From positions 753,214 through 817,213 of the forward strand of contig NW_006495648.1 of assembly GCF_000471905.2 (NCBI RefSeq): a stretch of 64,000 bases of DNA. Direction: 5' to 3'. How positions within the stretch are numbered: position 1 is the stretch's first letter; every line of letters begins with the position of its first letter. Position numbers and translations under genes: made by a program. The stretch comes from Amborella trichopoda (lineage: Eukaryota; Streptophyta; Magnoliopsida; Amborellales; Amborellaceae). This document shows, one piece after another, positions 10,601 to 24,313 of the stretch. The notes under the pieces were generated by a model. That model was not told the origin of the DNA. It was given only the letters and a program-made list of their open reading frames with translations, and made no database searches.

Positions 10601-13600
10601 GTATGGTTAGATTATCAGGATGATGTTGGAGAAGGTCCTATTCTATTTATTCAATGGTCATTCCATGCTTAGCTCTTTGATTTTAGGTTTCTTCCTTATG
10701 CTTATGGGAGTGTTGGCACCTGAGTCGCAAAGGTTCAATATTGTCTGAGAGTAGGATGATAGGATAACCTTCTTATGATGAGAAATGTTTCCTATAGCTG
10801 CTTATCAATGATCATATTATTAGTTGAATATGCTTTTGCTGTAAAGTTTTAGGTAAAGTTTAACAAATACTCTATGCTATCATACTTCTTTGAAAAGGAT
10901 GTTGAGGGAAGGAATAATGTTGTTGTCATTCTCCAAATAATTATCTGATGCAAGCTATGTTACATATGACAATTATGCCTCCTAGATGGACATGATATTA
11001 AATCCCCTTATGTCAAGTAAAAGGAAAAATTGGAGAATACATTCATAGTGGCATTTGTCATAGAAAAAAGAACTCAGATTGATGTATTAAAACTTGAAAG
11101 GATACATTTCTTCTACTTTCTATTCATGTCTAGCTTATTTTGTGATTTGTCATACATGTTGAGTTGCACTAAGAAGTTAAGAAACTAAATGGATGGAACG
11201 ACCTTTTATGGAGTTTCATAGTTCTCATTCATTGTTCTGGTGGCAGATTTTCAAGGAAAGGAGATATTTAGGAAGACGGATGGACCAAAAGCTCTTATGG
11301 ATATCTTAAAAAAATACAGTCAGAACATCAGTATATTGGATGGAGGTCTTGCTGTTGTCACTGCAGCAGCAACTGGAAATGAGATTCTTAAGGAGTCGTT
11401 CATGGACCTGAAAATTGATGAGTTCCTGACACAACTTCTGAGGTCACTGACTAATTATGGCATGCCGAGTTTGTATGATGCCATACGGGCATTGTTGACT
11501 GCAGATGATGGTCGTGTCTTGGCTTCTCAAGTGAGTATTGGAGCTTTAAGTGCTTTTCTTCTGTGTGGTGAATGTTTTCCATTGGATTCACAAGAAAAAG
11601 TTTAGTATATGTCATCTTGTTATAAAACGTTCCTTTGGAATGTTGACACTTGACACTATTCTAACTTGAGTATTTTTTGCTGGAATGCTAATTGGTGGAG
11701 GAACTATTCCATACTCAATTCAAGTATGGTACTGGGTACTCAGAATCGCCGTCAATGTGGATATATAGTTGGTGGGTGATAAGTTGTTGCTTGTTTTTAA
11801 GGCCAGTTGTTCTGGCTTCTTCTTGGAATAGTTACTCAATTCCATTGCTCGAGGATAAGTACTTATGGTGGAAGTTGTGCATGAGTATCCAATACTCTAC
11901 TTGGACTGCGTAAAGCTTATAGGCCCCTCTACACAAGTTGCTCATTTAGCTTCCATCTACTTCCTAAATTGACAATACAAAAGAAAATTCATTGAATGGC
12001 ATGAAAATAACGATTTGTTCATTTCAATTTCAACCTCCTCATTTGGGTCCATCATCATCGTCATCATCATCTGAGCCTTATACCAACTATTTGAAGTCAG
12101 CTACATGAGTCCTGTTCTGTCATTCTGCTCTATCAAGGGCCATACCATCAGTCATATCATATGTCACCATATGTCTTCTTACTACTTTTGTCCATGTCCT
12201 TTTGGGTATTCCCTTTGCCCTTTTAGAGCCTTCCACTTAAACCAAATCGTCCCTCCTAACCGGTGCTATTCTAGGTTGACGTTGCACATCGCTAGCCCAC
12301 CTGAGTCTACTTTCCCTCATCTTATTGCCTAGTGGAGGCACCCTTTAGTTTCATCGGATGTATTCATTTTGAATGCTATCCTTTCTTATCTTGCCACTCA
12401 TCCATCTCAACATCTTCATCTCAGCTATATTCATTCTATGGATATGTTATTTCGCAAAGTTCCTTGCTCCATAAAGCATGTCTGGTCTTACGGCCGTCCT
12501 ATGAAAGTTCCCCTTAAGTATATTGGTATGTACGATCACATAAGACTCTAGAAGCACTCATTTGGGTCTATCAATACAATAATTGGTTAAGAGTCTAATG
12601 CACCAGATCATGATTGTTACATCAATGGTGTCTTCTCATTAAATGGTAGACTGAACAATGCAAATAGTCCAACAAAGTTCATAAACATTATTCATAAAGA
12701 AATCCTCTTGTTTAAGTTGAGCATGGTGTAGCTTACTTTTTCAGGACCGTGAACAAACATGACAAGTATTCTCTTTGGGGGCTCAGTGGTTATTTGATAC
12801 TTGTCTTTTAGAGGCAATACGGGGAATTTTATCTTTTAGACTCTCCCAGACTGTCAGTGGTAAAGTAACAAGTTTATCACTCGTCAAAATGCCAATAATT
12901 GAATGGTATTGGAGTGTCATTCTATCCCATGGTTTACTGTGTCCTATAAACATCTTATACTTCATAAACAACGTTATTTTTTTAATGCTTACTTTCTAAT
13001 GAGAAATACCTCGCCACAACACCATCTACTGGCCATTCAAATTTGATTGGGAGCTTGAATCTGATTCTGCTAAGAATTTTTCTCTTAGATCTTGGTGCTG
13101 CTGGTAACCATCCAAACTGGAATGAGGGCAGTCAAGGTTTCTAAGCTTGAGGTTTATCCCTAAAGAAATCATGCCAACCTACTAATCTCTTTCTCCCTTG
13201 GGGCTGTATTCTGCTACAAAGCTTGTCTTGAAAGCGAACTATGCTAACTTACATTTTTGGGATTCTGATTCTAGAATTGGAAATAGGCATCTGGGGGTCA
13301 AAGACAAGGTCCCTTGGATGAATGCCACTGATAATTTTCCTCCCCAAGAAACAAATCTGCTATGGACTTTGTCTATATTCCATATACTCAAGAATGGTGC
13401 TCAACCTGTCACTTATGGGTAGTTTTGTTCACGTTCATTCTTGGGTGAAAATAATGGAGAAATTAGATGATCTGACATATCTAATCTAGAATATATTTTG
13501 TTTTATGTAGATCAGGATAAGGACAAAAAGTTCCAGCAGGATGATGACCTAATTTTCTGAACAATGGCCGGTGGCTTTAAGCATGTTGAATTACTTTTAT

Positions 13601-16600
13601 CTTTTATGGGCTGTAGCTGTATTCCCCAACGTGGCTTATTACTCCATTCCTTTTGACTGGATTTCAATATGCATTTCTTATAAGACTTGGTGGTTTTGTG
13701 AGCTGTTTACCCTTTGTGACAAAGAGCCTCGATGCATGATTTTAACCACTGATTCCTTCAATACTGAAATACATTCACAAAGACAGTACTTGCAAATGCT
13801 AGAAATCACATTAGTATGAAAATTGTAGATTATGCTATTTTTCATGTTATCTCCTGTTCTAATGGTGCACAAATATGTTGTTGTCTTGACTCTCAAAAGC
13901 TCTTTCACTGATTGTCCAACATTTTAAAAAGAATTTTCCTTTGGTTTTTATTTTTTGAATCTAAGGTGTAATTGTCATGGGAAACAAAAACCAATGTGGT
14001 TTCGTTGGTAGATTTCTTACCTTCAAAGATAAGATATCCTTATTCTCCCCCATGTGCCATTGATCACATGAGGTTGGCATTGCATTCACAGGTGTAGGGT
14101 CAAAATCTAATAGTAGATTGGGCATGTTTTATTCCAACTTGTGATATCGTACCCTAAATATCTCAAGATTAATTTGAGGGTATTCTTCTTGAGCTCTACT
14201 TGAGTTTCACATTCTTCCACAGTGTGTAGCTTTCAAATAGTGGTTCATATGTTTACAATATATGAAGAACTTCGGCTTCTAAAGGAGGCAGATTTTTCTT
14301 CAAATTTTGACATGTGGACACACCTGTATACAGGTTCCGACTGTGTGATACTTCCAAATTGTAGATTCGTGAAAGTTGTGGAAACACAATAAAAGCTAAG
14401 TGTCGATGACCATTGTTATTCAATGGCACAGAAATTTATGTAAAATTGGATTTTGGGACAGACAACAAGGAGAATAAGAGAGACACAAATCTTATTGAGA
14501 TGTGTTTGCATGGGTTTTTGACAATATCATTGTTGGCACAAGTGTACTTCTAGAAGACCTACTTCCTTTTACACTAAATTGCACCAAAATTGGGGGCCTT
14601 TTGTTTTAGGTCTGTTCGGTTTTTTCATTAAGGGGAGGATTGGGCTCACACAATAAGCTCACGGTCGTTCACATTGTCCAAACCCATCTGACTCACCTCT
14701 CCTCTTTATAGGATTTCATTCCGGGTCCCATGCAACAAGCTACTCGAGTAGTCCAAATCTTTCCTTTCCACTTAACACCATTTTTGGTCTAAAAGGGTAC
14801 ATAGTTGAAAGCCTATTCTCATCTTTTTACAATTTCATAATTATACTTATCAAAATGATATTGGAAGACTGACCTTAATGATGCGTACGTTATCGAGAAA
14901 GACCCTCTTATCCCTTATGGGACGATTTAAAAAGTCATTTATGAGACAACATAAAATATTCTATCTTTTGCCCATTGGAATTGGGAAGGGTAGAGTTGAT
15001 ATTCTGCATCAACCCTCTCATATAAAAAAGTGGAAAGGGTGAAAAGAATGCCTAGTTACCCAACAACAATCATCATCATCTAAGCCTTATCCCAATGATT
15101 TGGGGTCGGCTACACGAACCATGTTCCTCCCTTCCATAGGTTTAGGATTCATGATAGGATGTGGCAAAGTTTTACGCTGGTTGCCTGCTTAATGCAACCC
15201 ACCTCTTTTACCTGGGCTTGAGACTGGTTAAAGGGAAGTTTAAGGTCCTCACTGAACAAAAATAGGAATGCTAAAGGCCAACATTTTGCCACGTCCGAAT
15301 TCCAACAAGTTTATAGTCTTTCTAAAGGCAAACGGAAGGGCAAGATTGAAATACCTACCAATGGTGTTCTGAGGGGCAATAAAGCAATAACCCCTCATCG
15401 CAAGCTTCGAGACGAACGCGTCCACATTTGAGCTGCCCTATCTCTTCTCACTACAAACGGAGAGACTGTGATGACTTATTGTAATCCCTATGTGACACGA
15501 GCCCCATCTTCATCACTAAATGACACTTAAGAGTGGGACATACTAGTGCCTATTTGTAACAGTTGTATAGCCTTATTAAGAGTCATCCGTCCAATATTCC
15601 ATGAAATACCATTAGCATACGAGATTGTTGGATGACCACCCACTTCTTCAATTATCCTGCCTATACTGCCAGAACAAGAGGTGCTCTATAAATAGAGAGC
15701 AGTTGATAGCCGAGACAATGACAGAGAAGATGGATTAGCAAGACAGATGGAAGAAGAGAAACAAAGGATAGTAAGAAGAGTAGAGTGGTAGCGGTTTTGT
15801 AGTAGCTTCCAAGCGGCGATAGCAAGTTGAAGACTCACGGAGAGGTCCCTTTCCACTGCATTCTTTTAGAAGAGGATTTGGGTTTTCTTGTTTCTGGGAT
15901 TCCCCTTCTTTCTTTGGAGAATCATTATAATCATTCTTCAACAATTGTCTTTATCAAAGTATGTTTGATTACACAGAGGTTTTATCCTTGGCTTTGTAGT
16001 TAGAGTGGGAGTAGTTAACAGGGTATCCACAGGTATCCTAGTATAAAAAGAAATTCCTTTGGAAAGAGCATCCTTGCTCAGGTGATTGTTTAGCTTGGTT
16101 TGACACCTTATTGCATCACATTTCATTGGCACATATTCAATTTATCTATTTCCTGAATCGTGTAGTAGTAGCATCTAGTGATTTCTTTCAGTTGTCTCCA
16201 AACATCTGGCAACTCCGCTGGGAACAGTCCACCTCTCTTCTTATTGACCATTCTAAAGTCTCCATAAGTTTTGTCTTCCTTCTACTTCAAGAGCTTCCAG
16301 TTTCATTATGAAGATATTGATGGTAAGCATATCACCACCTTTGTGGTTGGGATCGTTGATGTTCCCATTGTGGCAAATGCCATGTTTTCCGAGTTTACCA
16401 AAGGGTATTGTCACCCCATATCTTTATAGTATTGGAACTGCTCCTCTTTCTCCCTATGATATGAAAGCCAAAGGGTGTTCAGATATTCACAATACCTCTT
16501 GTTACCCCAGTTCACAGCTCCTAGGGGCAAGCAAGCCTCCATGTTATCTTCTATGGGAATGACCACAAATCACCCAACTTGTCTTAGCTTTGGTAGCAGG

Positions 16601-19600
16601 GGTTGACAAATGATTGCGCTCATCGACCTCTCTTTTCCGTAGCCATGCTTCGGTCGCAGTAAAACACCAAGATACCTTGCTGTCTAGTCGGAGGTAGTCA
16701 AATCCTAGGAACCTGTCGTTATGCCTTTATGCATGCTTAGGCTTGTCCTCTCAGAACTCATTGAGGTCAAAATCGGAAATTGCCAATGTGAAAGGCTCAT
16801 CTAAGGAATGCAAAGGTGCTATTGTGGCTTGGTTGCCATGCTTGGGATCATTTAGTTAGAACTAAACACTTCACTTATCGAGAGCATGAATATGCTCGCC
16901 ATGCCCATCCCTTTTGGAGGTTTGATATCGGCTCACCGTGATCAAGTTCGACAGGTGGGGACAGTTGGTCTAATATTTCATAGGTGTCGATCCTCCTCAA
17001 AAAGAGGAATGTAGGGTGTGGTGTCTGCAGGACCAACATGGCTTATCCCAAATTCGAGCTCTTCGCATGAATCCTCTTTGATCTCAAGAGGGGGATGAAA
17101 CTCAGTGTCGACATAAGAGACATAGGGGGTAAGGGTGTGCACCATGCCTCCCCATTGACCTCACAATGGGTTGTGAATGGCTTGTCTTGGAAACTTGTCA
17201 ACATGAAGTGTACTCTCCATGTCTGTGCTCATCCTCACCTATCGACAACTTCAGACGACTAAATGGGGAAGTTAACATTGAAGGTAAATTTTAAGGTAAT
17301 TACCCCCTTGCTATTTAAGAAAAAGAAGATTAAATGAAGTCATAATTAACTCGAACAGGGATGTTGATGCCATTTCTTTAGCTGCTCTTATCTCTTGGAT
17401 CATCTCGAGACCTATAACATCAGCAAGCATTTCCTAAATGATTTGGGACAATCCTGTTTGCGTTATCCTTGGCCCCACTTATACCCAGGCTTAGAAAGGT
17501 TGATCCTTGGCTCTAACCACATTTTGATGCACCTTTCTTCAAGGATAGATCTCTTCTCCTTTTTTCGCAACTGCCATCACTCGGAATGAGGGGATAGACG
17601 CAAAACCTGCTTGGATACTGCTAATGTTCAATAAGGCGGAGGCGGCCGCCTAGGCGGTGACGGGGCTGTGCTGCCTAGGAGATAAGGTGGCCGCCTAGAC
17701 CAAAAAAAACAAGTGATTTTTCTTTTTTTCTTTTTTTTTCTAAAAAAAAAAAAATATTTGGATCCCCCACACCTCCCCCATTTTATGATATATAAAATTG
17801 TCTGTTTTATTATTTAATAAGTAAGTTTTATATGTAATATATTGTTAAGTTGCTAGAAGCACAGATCAAACCTAAACATCTACAACTTTAGATTGTAAAT
17901 GAAATAATTATAACTCAAAATGAACATTAAAAGATAAAATGAACTTGAGATTTCATTTAAATATCGCAAATCACAAGTCACTCACAAGAAAATATTAAAC
18001 TAACGAATAAAATAATTATGTTTTATGAATCATACATCAAGAAAACACATTGCACATACAATTATTTAATAAGCAATTAAGAATTAAGCAATTATTGAAC
18101 TAACTAATAAAATAATAATTCAAGCTTCCAAATAAACAATAACATATCAAATATATATATCAAAGTATCAAAAAGAAAAATACAAATAGCAAAAAATAAC
18201 ATCATTAGAAATTATGGGAAAAGAATACAAAACCTAATGAAAACTATTGAAATATACCAACCTTCTTGAAGTGGACTCGATTTCGGGCCAAACCAAAATG
18301 TTTGGGATCCCAAATCTCCTCGTTTACAACCCCTATAAGCCTAAAAACGTTTGGGGTTGAATATCCTTTAATATCGTGACCATTTGAGGATTTCGAAAAA
18401 AAATTCGATCTCTCAAAAAATCTTCAAATCTAGTTTTTTTCAAGTTATTTGTCTCTCTAAAGTTCACTAAATTTGTTTTGGGGGACAAGAATGACCCCCC
18501 AAAACCCTTATCCCTCCTTTTAAGGGGGTAAAATGTCATTTTTTGCCCCCACTTGAAAAAACCTTTCCACTAAAGACCTGCGTGCCGCTTAGGCGGGCGC
18601 CTAGTTCCGCCTTATTGACCGCTTAATTGGGCGCCCGACCGCCTAGGCGGACGCCTAGTTCTGATGCCTAATTGATCCCGCCTTAAGAACGCCTAGGCGT
18701 TTTATCAAAATAACTGCTTAGGCAGTCAGGCGGCTGACTTTTTGAACGTTGGATGCTGCTCACGACAGAAACCCCACCTACACTAACGGGTGAACTTGCC
18801 AAAATAGAAGATTTGCCACTATTGCTCAAGACAGAAATCCCACCTACACTAACGGGTGAGCTTGCCGGAACAGAAGATATACCATTCGTTTGAGCGGTTG
18901 GTACAACCATTCGGTCCTTGGCTAAAAGAATGTGGGCCTTAGTTTGCCCATCCACCACAATCCCATATGCATCCCAAACGTTATCTGGGATCTCTAACAT
19001 ACACCACCTTGGGTTCAGCCCCAAGGGAAAGGAATAAAATGAACAGCCTTACATCCTTCTTATGGGCCATATAATCTTCAACATTTGCGAAACCTTTGAC
19101 CAATAAAGGAGCCTTGTATTAAAAATGTGCTCCATAGTTATTCTGGAAACAACCGCGATAAAAGCGAGCATTTTAATCCTATTGTCCAAAATGGGGAGTG
19201 ATGAAAGAAGACCCTATATTGGTCGCCAAACAATAATTCCATGCCTCCTTTATATGTTCTAACGAGGCACTCTCCTCTATAACCAATTAAACATCCTATG
19301 AAACGCCCTGACCAAGTCCATGCTGTTGAGCAAACCTGTGAGGGTTATAGGGTTCTTTCTCATCAACTTTTGTTCTCTAAAGGAAGCAAAGAGGGACAAA
19401 TGCTTCCCAAGAAGAGCTCTTCCTCAGGACCCATAACTCCCCATCTAGAGATGCTCCCATTGAAACCATGAAGGCCCTATTTGTCTGTGCCCTTATTAGA
19501 TAATGCTGGGTCTCAAATTCTTGCCTTGTCGGCTATATCTTTCCTAAATTTCTTGGAAGGATAGTTCATAATCCTAGCTAAGAAAGGACACTTCTAGGAG

Positions 19601-22600
19601 TCCTTGAACTTCAGATTTCTATCATGAATAGTGGGGATGTGGTTAGCAAGCCATCCTAAAATATACTGATCAGGGAAGATCACTCTAAATTCCTTACTTT
19701 TGAGACTTTTTTAACTTGAAAACATAATCCCGAGTGATTTTCCTTAAACCTTGGTAAATGTTGGCCAGAGCAGGATGCGCTAGAGCAAACCTAGTGCACT
19801 GTGGCATTTCACAGGCAACAAAGAAACATTTACGTCGCACATAACTTCCTTTAGAATTGGAAAGAGCAAACCGACATCAGAACAAAACAAGATACGCTGT
19901 AAAATGAACCTTGTGGAGATTTCTGGCGTAGATAGGTCTAGAGAATCAGACTTGTATGGATTTCCATTTTAGGGTTAGGATACTCGATATCTCTCTCCTT
20001 GGGACAGAGAAAGTGTTTGATCCAATATCCAAAAGGGATGAGCTTCTTCCCAAGAACACAGACGAGGGCAGTGCATTCCTTGAGCAATTCAAGGAGACCT
20101 TTGGGAGGCATTAAAAGATTCTCTTCCACATATGACACTATCAAAAGGGATGAACTCCTAATAAGGCAGTTCCTCTAGGGGTAAACCCCCAATGTAACTC
20201 ACCTTAAGAAGAGTAACACCTCCTCTCCGTAGTGGAACCATGTTGAATTGGTTTCAGCGCTCTGTGACTCCAAAAAGGCTTTGACCATGGTTGAACAACA
20301 ATCATAAAGCCATTTAGAGACTTGGTAGTCTTCTTGAAGCCTGATAATGATTAAGATATTTATGTATTTGTCAAAAACCTTGGATGTTTGAGCATATCCT
20401 GGAATGAAGAGCAGCTTGTTGGAAAAGCTTATACTTGCTTTATGAAGACAGTGCAACATAATGGCATCAAAGTTAAAACATTAATCCTCTTCTTAGTTGA
20501 GCTTTGCCATCTCAACCCCTTGCACGAAGAGCGTCACTTGTTGAGTCCATGAGTAAAGCTTGTCAATTTGGAGATTATGAAGTGGAAGATGATGAGATAA
20601 CAATATATCATACATCTTTTCTCCATTAAGCAATGTTAGGGAATGATTTTGAGAGGTCATGGTGATGAAACCTTAACAAAGAATATGCTAAATCAACCAA
20701 AAAGATGTACACGTTGCAAAAGGAAGTTGCAGAAGTAAAGGAAATGGAAAAAGAGATGAATAACAATCATGGAACATGCATATAAGGGATGAATTCCAGC
20801 CCCCACCTTTATAATTGACACGTATAGAGACAACCTTTCTCAAGAGGCATCGAAAAGGCAAAAAGGGGATTTGACTGGACTAGTATCGTCGCGGTTGTTT
20901 ATCTTCAAGAAACTGTTGCATGAGCAAGATGGCGCAACTGATGCTTTAGACCATTGGGCATTGGCATTAATTTTGGCCGGCCTTCCTTTTTCTTAAAAGT
21001 TATCTTTCCAAATCGCTTCTTAGAGAATCATTGTAAATCAAAGAAAAAGATTGGAAACCCTAAAACATGGGCAATTCATCTAGGAACTTAAGAATTGGTT
21101 ATGTGGAAAAGATTGAATACCCTTCTCACTGCTAAACAAAAGATAATATCGTCATCATTAGAGCCTTTTCCAAACTATTTGGGTATCGGCTACGTGAATC
21201 TTACTCCTCCATGCTCTATTAAGGGCCATACCCTCAGTGAGGCCATAAGTCCCTATATCTTTTCTCACTACTTCCAATCAAATCCTTTTAGGTCTACCCC
21301 TTACTCTTTTCGAGTCTTCCACAAGAACCAACTCATACCTCCTAACAGGTGCTGTACTGGGTCTGTGTTGCACATGGGCAGCCCATCTAAGTCATCTTAT
21401 CGCCTATTGGAGCTACATCTAATTTATTCTGAATCTATTCATTTCGAATTCTATCTCTTCTTGTCTTACCATTGATCCATCTCAACATCCTCATCTCAGC
21501 TACACTCATCTTATGAGTATGTTGTTTCTTGACCACCCAACATTCCACCCCATAAAGCAAAGCTGGTCTCACAGCTTCCTAGAGAACTTAATATTCAACT
21601 TCATTGGGCATGCGACAATCACATAAAACTCCAGTTGCACATCTCTACTTTATCCATCTAGATCTAATTCAATGTGTGTCATCTTCTTCAATCTCTCAAT
21701 TTTCCTAGATTACCGACTCTAGATATTGAAAATGCGCTCTTTTTGATATTTCTTAGCCGTGAAACTTAACTTCTTCTTTGTCTCTACTCCTATTATTAAC
21801 AAACTTGGATTCCATATATTCTGTCTTAGTCTGGTTAGTTTTAAAACCTTTATATTCTAGATCATTCTTTTAAAGTTCTAATTTTATATTGACGCCGGTT
21901 TGGGTCTCATCACTTAAAACTATGTTGTCTGCAAACAACATATACCACAATACTTCATCTTGTAAGTACCTAGTGAAGTCGTACATAATTACGACAAAGA
22001 AGTATGGGCTCAACGTTGATCCTTGATGTAAACCTGTGTCACCAAAAACTCACTCGTCACTCCACTAGTTATTTGCACACTAGTTTGCTCTCCCTTGCAT
22101 GTATCTCTCACCAAGTCAATATGGTACTTGGAGACTCCTTTTTTTCCATCACCCAACAAATTAAATCTCGAGTTACTCTATTATAAGCTTTCTTTAGATC
22201 AATAAAGACCATGTAGAAGTCTTTTCCCCTTGCCGTAAACTTCTCAATAAATTGTCTAAATAGGGAAATTGCCTCAATTGTTGACCTACCTGACGTAAAA
22301 CTGAATTGGTTTTTGATACACTTATTTCATGCCTTAGTCATGAACTTTTATATCCACTCTCCACTATATCTTCATATTGTGGCTCATAACTTTTATAGAG
22401 CTTTGGGAAAAAAAAAAAAATCTTCATTCATTAAAGAGAGATATAACATCAATGCTCAATAACACTTAATGTACCTATGCCTAACACCGACACCCATAAC
22501 TTTATCCATGCTTAGATTCTTTCCTACAAGAATTAAGCATACCACTAATCCACTTCAAACTAAATGACGATATTTGGAGGATACACTCAAAAGTTATATT

Positions 22601-24256
22601 GCATGCTCTTGCCGTATTACAAAAACCGTATATTTAGTTTTTATTTCCTTATTCTAATAATTAATGTTCCCTTGGGCAATCCAAGGTGAGTCCTGATGGA
22701 AAATTTGTCCATTTCTTTCGCCTACTCCACCTTACTTCCCATAGGTACGCATACCCTTTGGATTGTGCTTTTCTTATCTTATAGCATGATCTTTTTATTT
22801 TATGTATAATGGTTGGAACTATTAATTACTGGGTTACAGATATTCCGTTATGTATGCATGATTGAGTTTTAAAGTTATTCTCTTCTTGAACCACTGCCGT
22901 ACTACTTTCTACCAAGATTACCATACTTATATGAAATGATGGCCAAAACACTTGCTGATTCAGGTTTATGGCTACGCCCGGAGATTTGCTAAAATTGGAG
23001 CCCACAGTTCCCTGCTAGATTCACTTCGTCAAGAAAGACTCAAGTCTTCTTCTTTAATTTTTGCGGCAACTGCTTTGCGGACAATTGCTGTTAATGTAAG
23101 CTAATCCATTTGGTGTTCATTTGTGGTGACAATCCTTTCTATGTATCCTTGGTGGATATTGCCTTGCCTTATTCATTTTCTTGTTGACGTTACTTTACTT
23201 TCCGAGGAGCCATCTTGTAAGTAGATTCTCCTTTTGGGATTTCTTCCGTATTGTTTCATGTTCTTTTTATTAATTTGTTGTCATGTATTTATCTATTTTC
23301 TTGCAATGAAGTTTCTTGGCACTAGTCATCTATTATTCCTGGTACAAAATGGGTCATGTTCCTGCCCATGTTTCTCAATTTATCACCCAAAAAATAGTAG
23401 CTGGTTCGAACATGTTCCTGCCCATGTTTTTCAATTTATCACCCAAAAAACAGGAGCTGGTTCTTGTTCAACCAGAAATGAAATTAGCTTTTAATAGAAT
23501 TTGTTGGGTTCCCTAGGCGGCTCATAGACCACCGGTTTGGAGGCTCAATACAAGGGAGCACTACAGCACCACAAGAGTAATGGTTGAGTAGCCTACAAAT
23601 AATGTTCAACTTTAGGAAAATCCTTTGTCTCACACTCTCTCTTAGGCAAAGCCTTAGTCCCACACTCTCTAGGACAGCGGGGAGAGAGAGAGACCTAATG
23701 AGACGAACTTATCTCTTGATGGGCAAAGGTCCAAACCAAAGGACTAGGTGGCCCAACATGAGATCGAGAGATGTGGCTTGAAGTGAAGTCTCTAGTGAGA
23801 TGTGGCCAAAGTGGCCCTAGGGAAAGGTGCGATGAGGCTGAGGCTCAAAGTGAAGGCTAGAGAGAGATGTGGCTCAATCTGAAGCAGAGGAGAGAGGGAG
23901 AGAGAGAGACTATTTCATTTCCTTCAAACCAATTGTTTAGTAAAGAAAAAATGTTGAATACATGCACAAAAGGGGCTCACTCTTTTTTATGGTAGAGTGG
24001 AGGAGTTGCATCGCCCAATTCTTTGATGTGGGACTAAACCCATGCCAAATCAAAAAGCTAGACAACATCTTAAATGAACATGAGATGTCACACCCCAAGT
24101 TTTATAACACTAAAATTCCTAAGATGTGACAGTCAATACTTAAAGAACAAAACAAATTGAAATTTTTACTATATATTGTACCAAAACAAATTTTCTATTC
24201 AGGAACTTTCAGATTTGTACAAAGTCTATTCATAACTTATAATTTACTTGAAGATC

Positions 24257-24313
<57 letters not shown>

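Larger units (their letters stand above)
11531..22963 (+). other. Intron 3 (11.4 kb)
   Basis: A GT-AG intron, gtgagt to gattcag. It holds three RTE-LINE fragments on the - strand, an LTR-retroelement remnant with a primer-binding-like site near 16207, a hAT-type element at 17622-18751 and a long decayed coding-like region on the - strand at 18752-20700. The stretches 11531-12040, 12600-15060 and 22420-22960 show no recognisable content. Confidence 0.9.
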
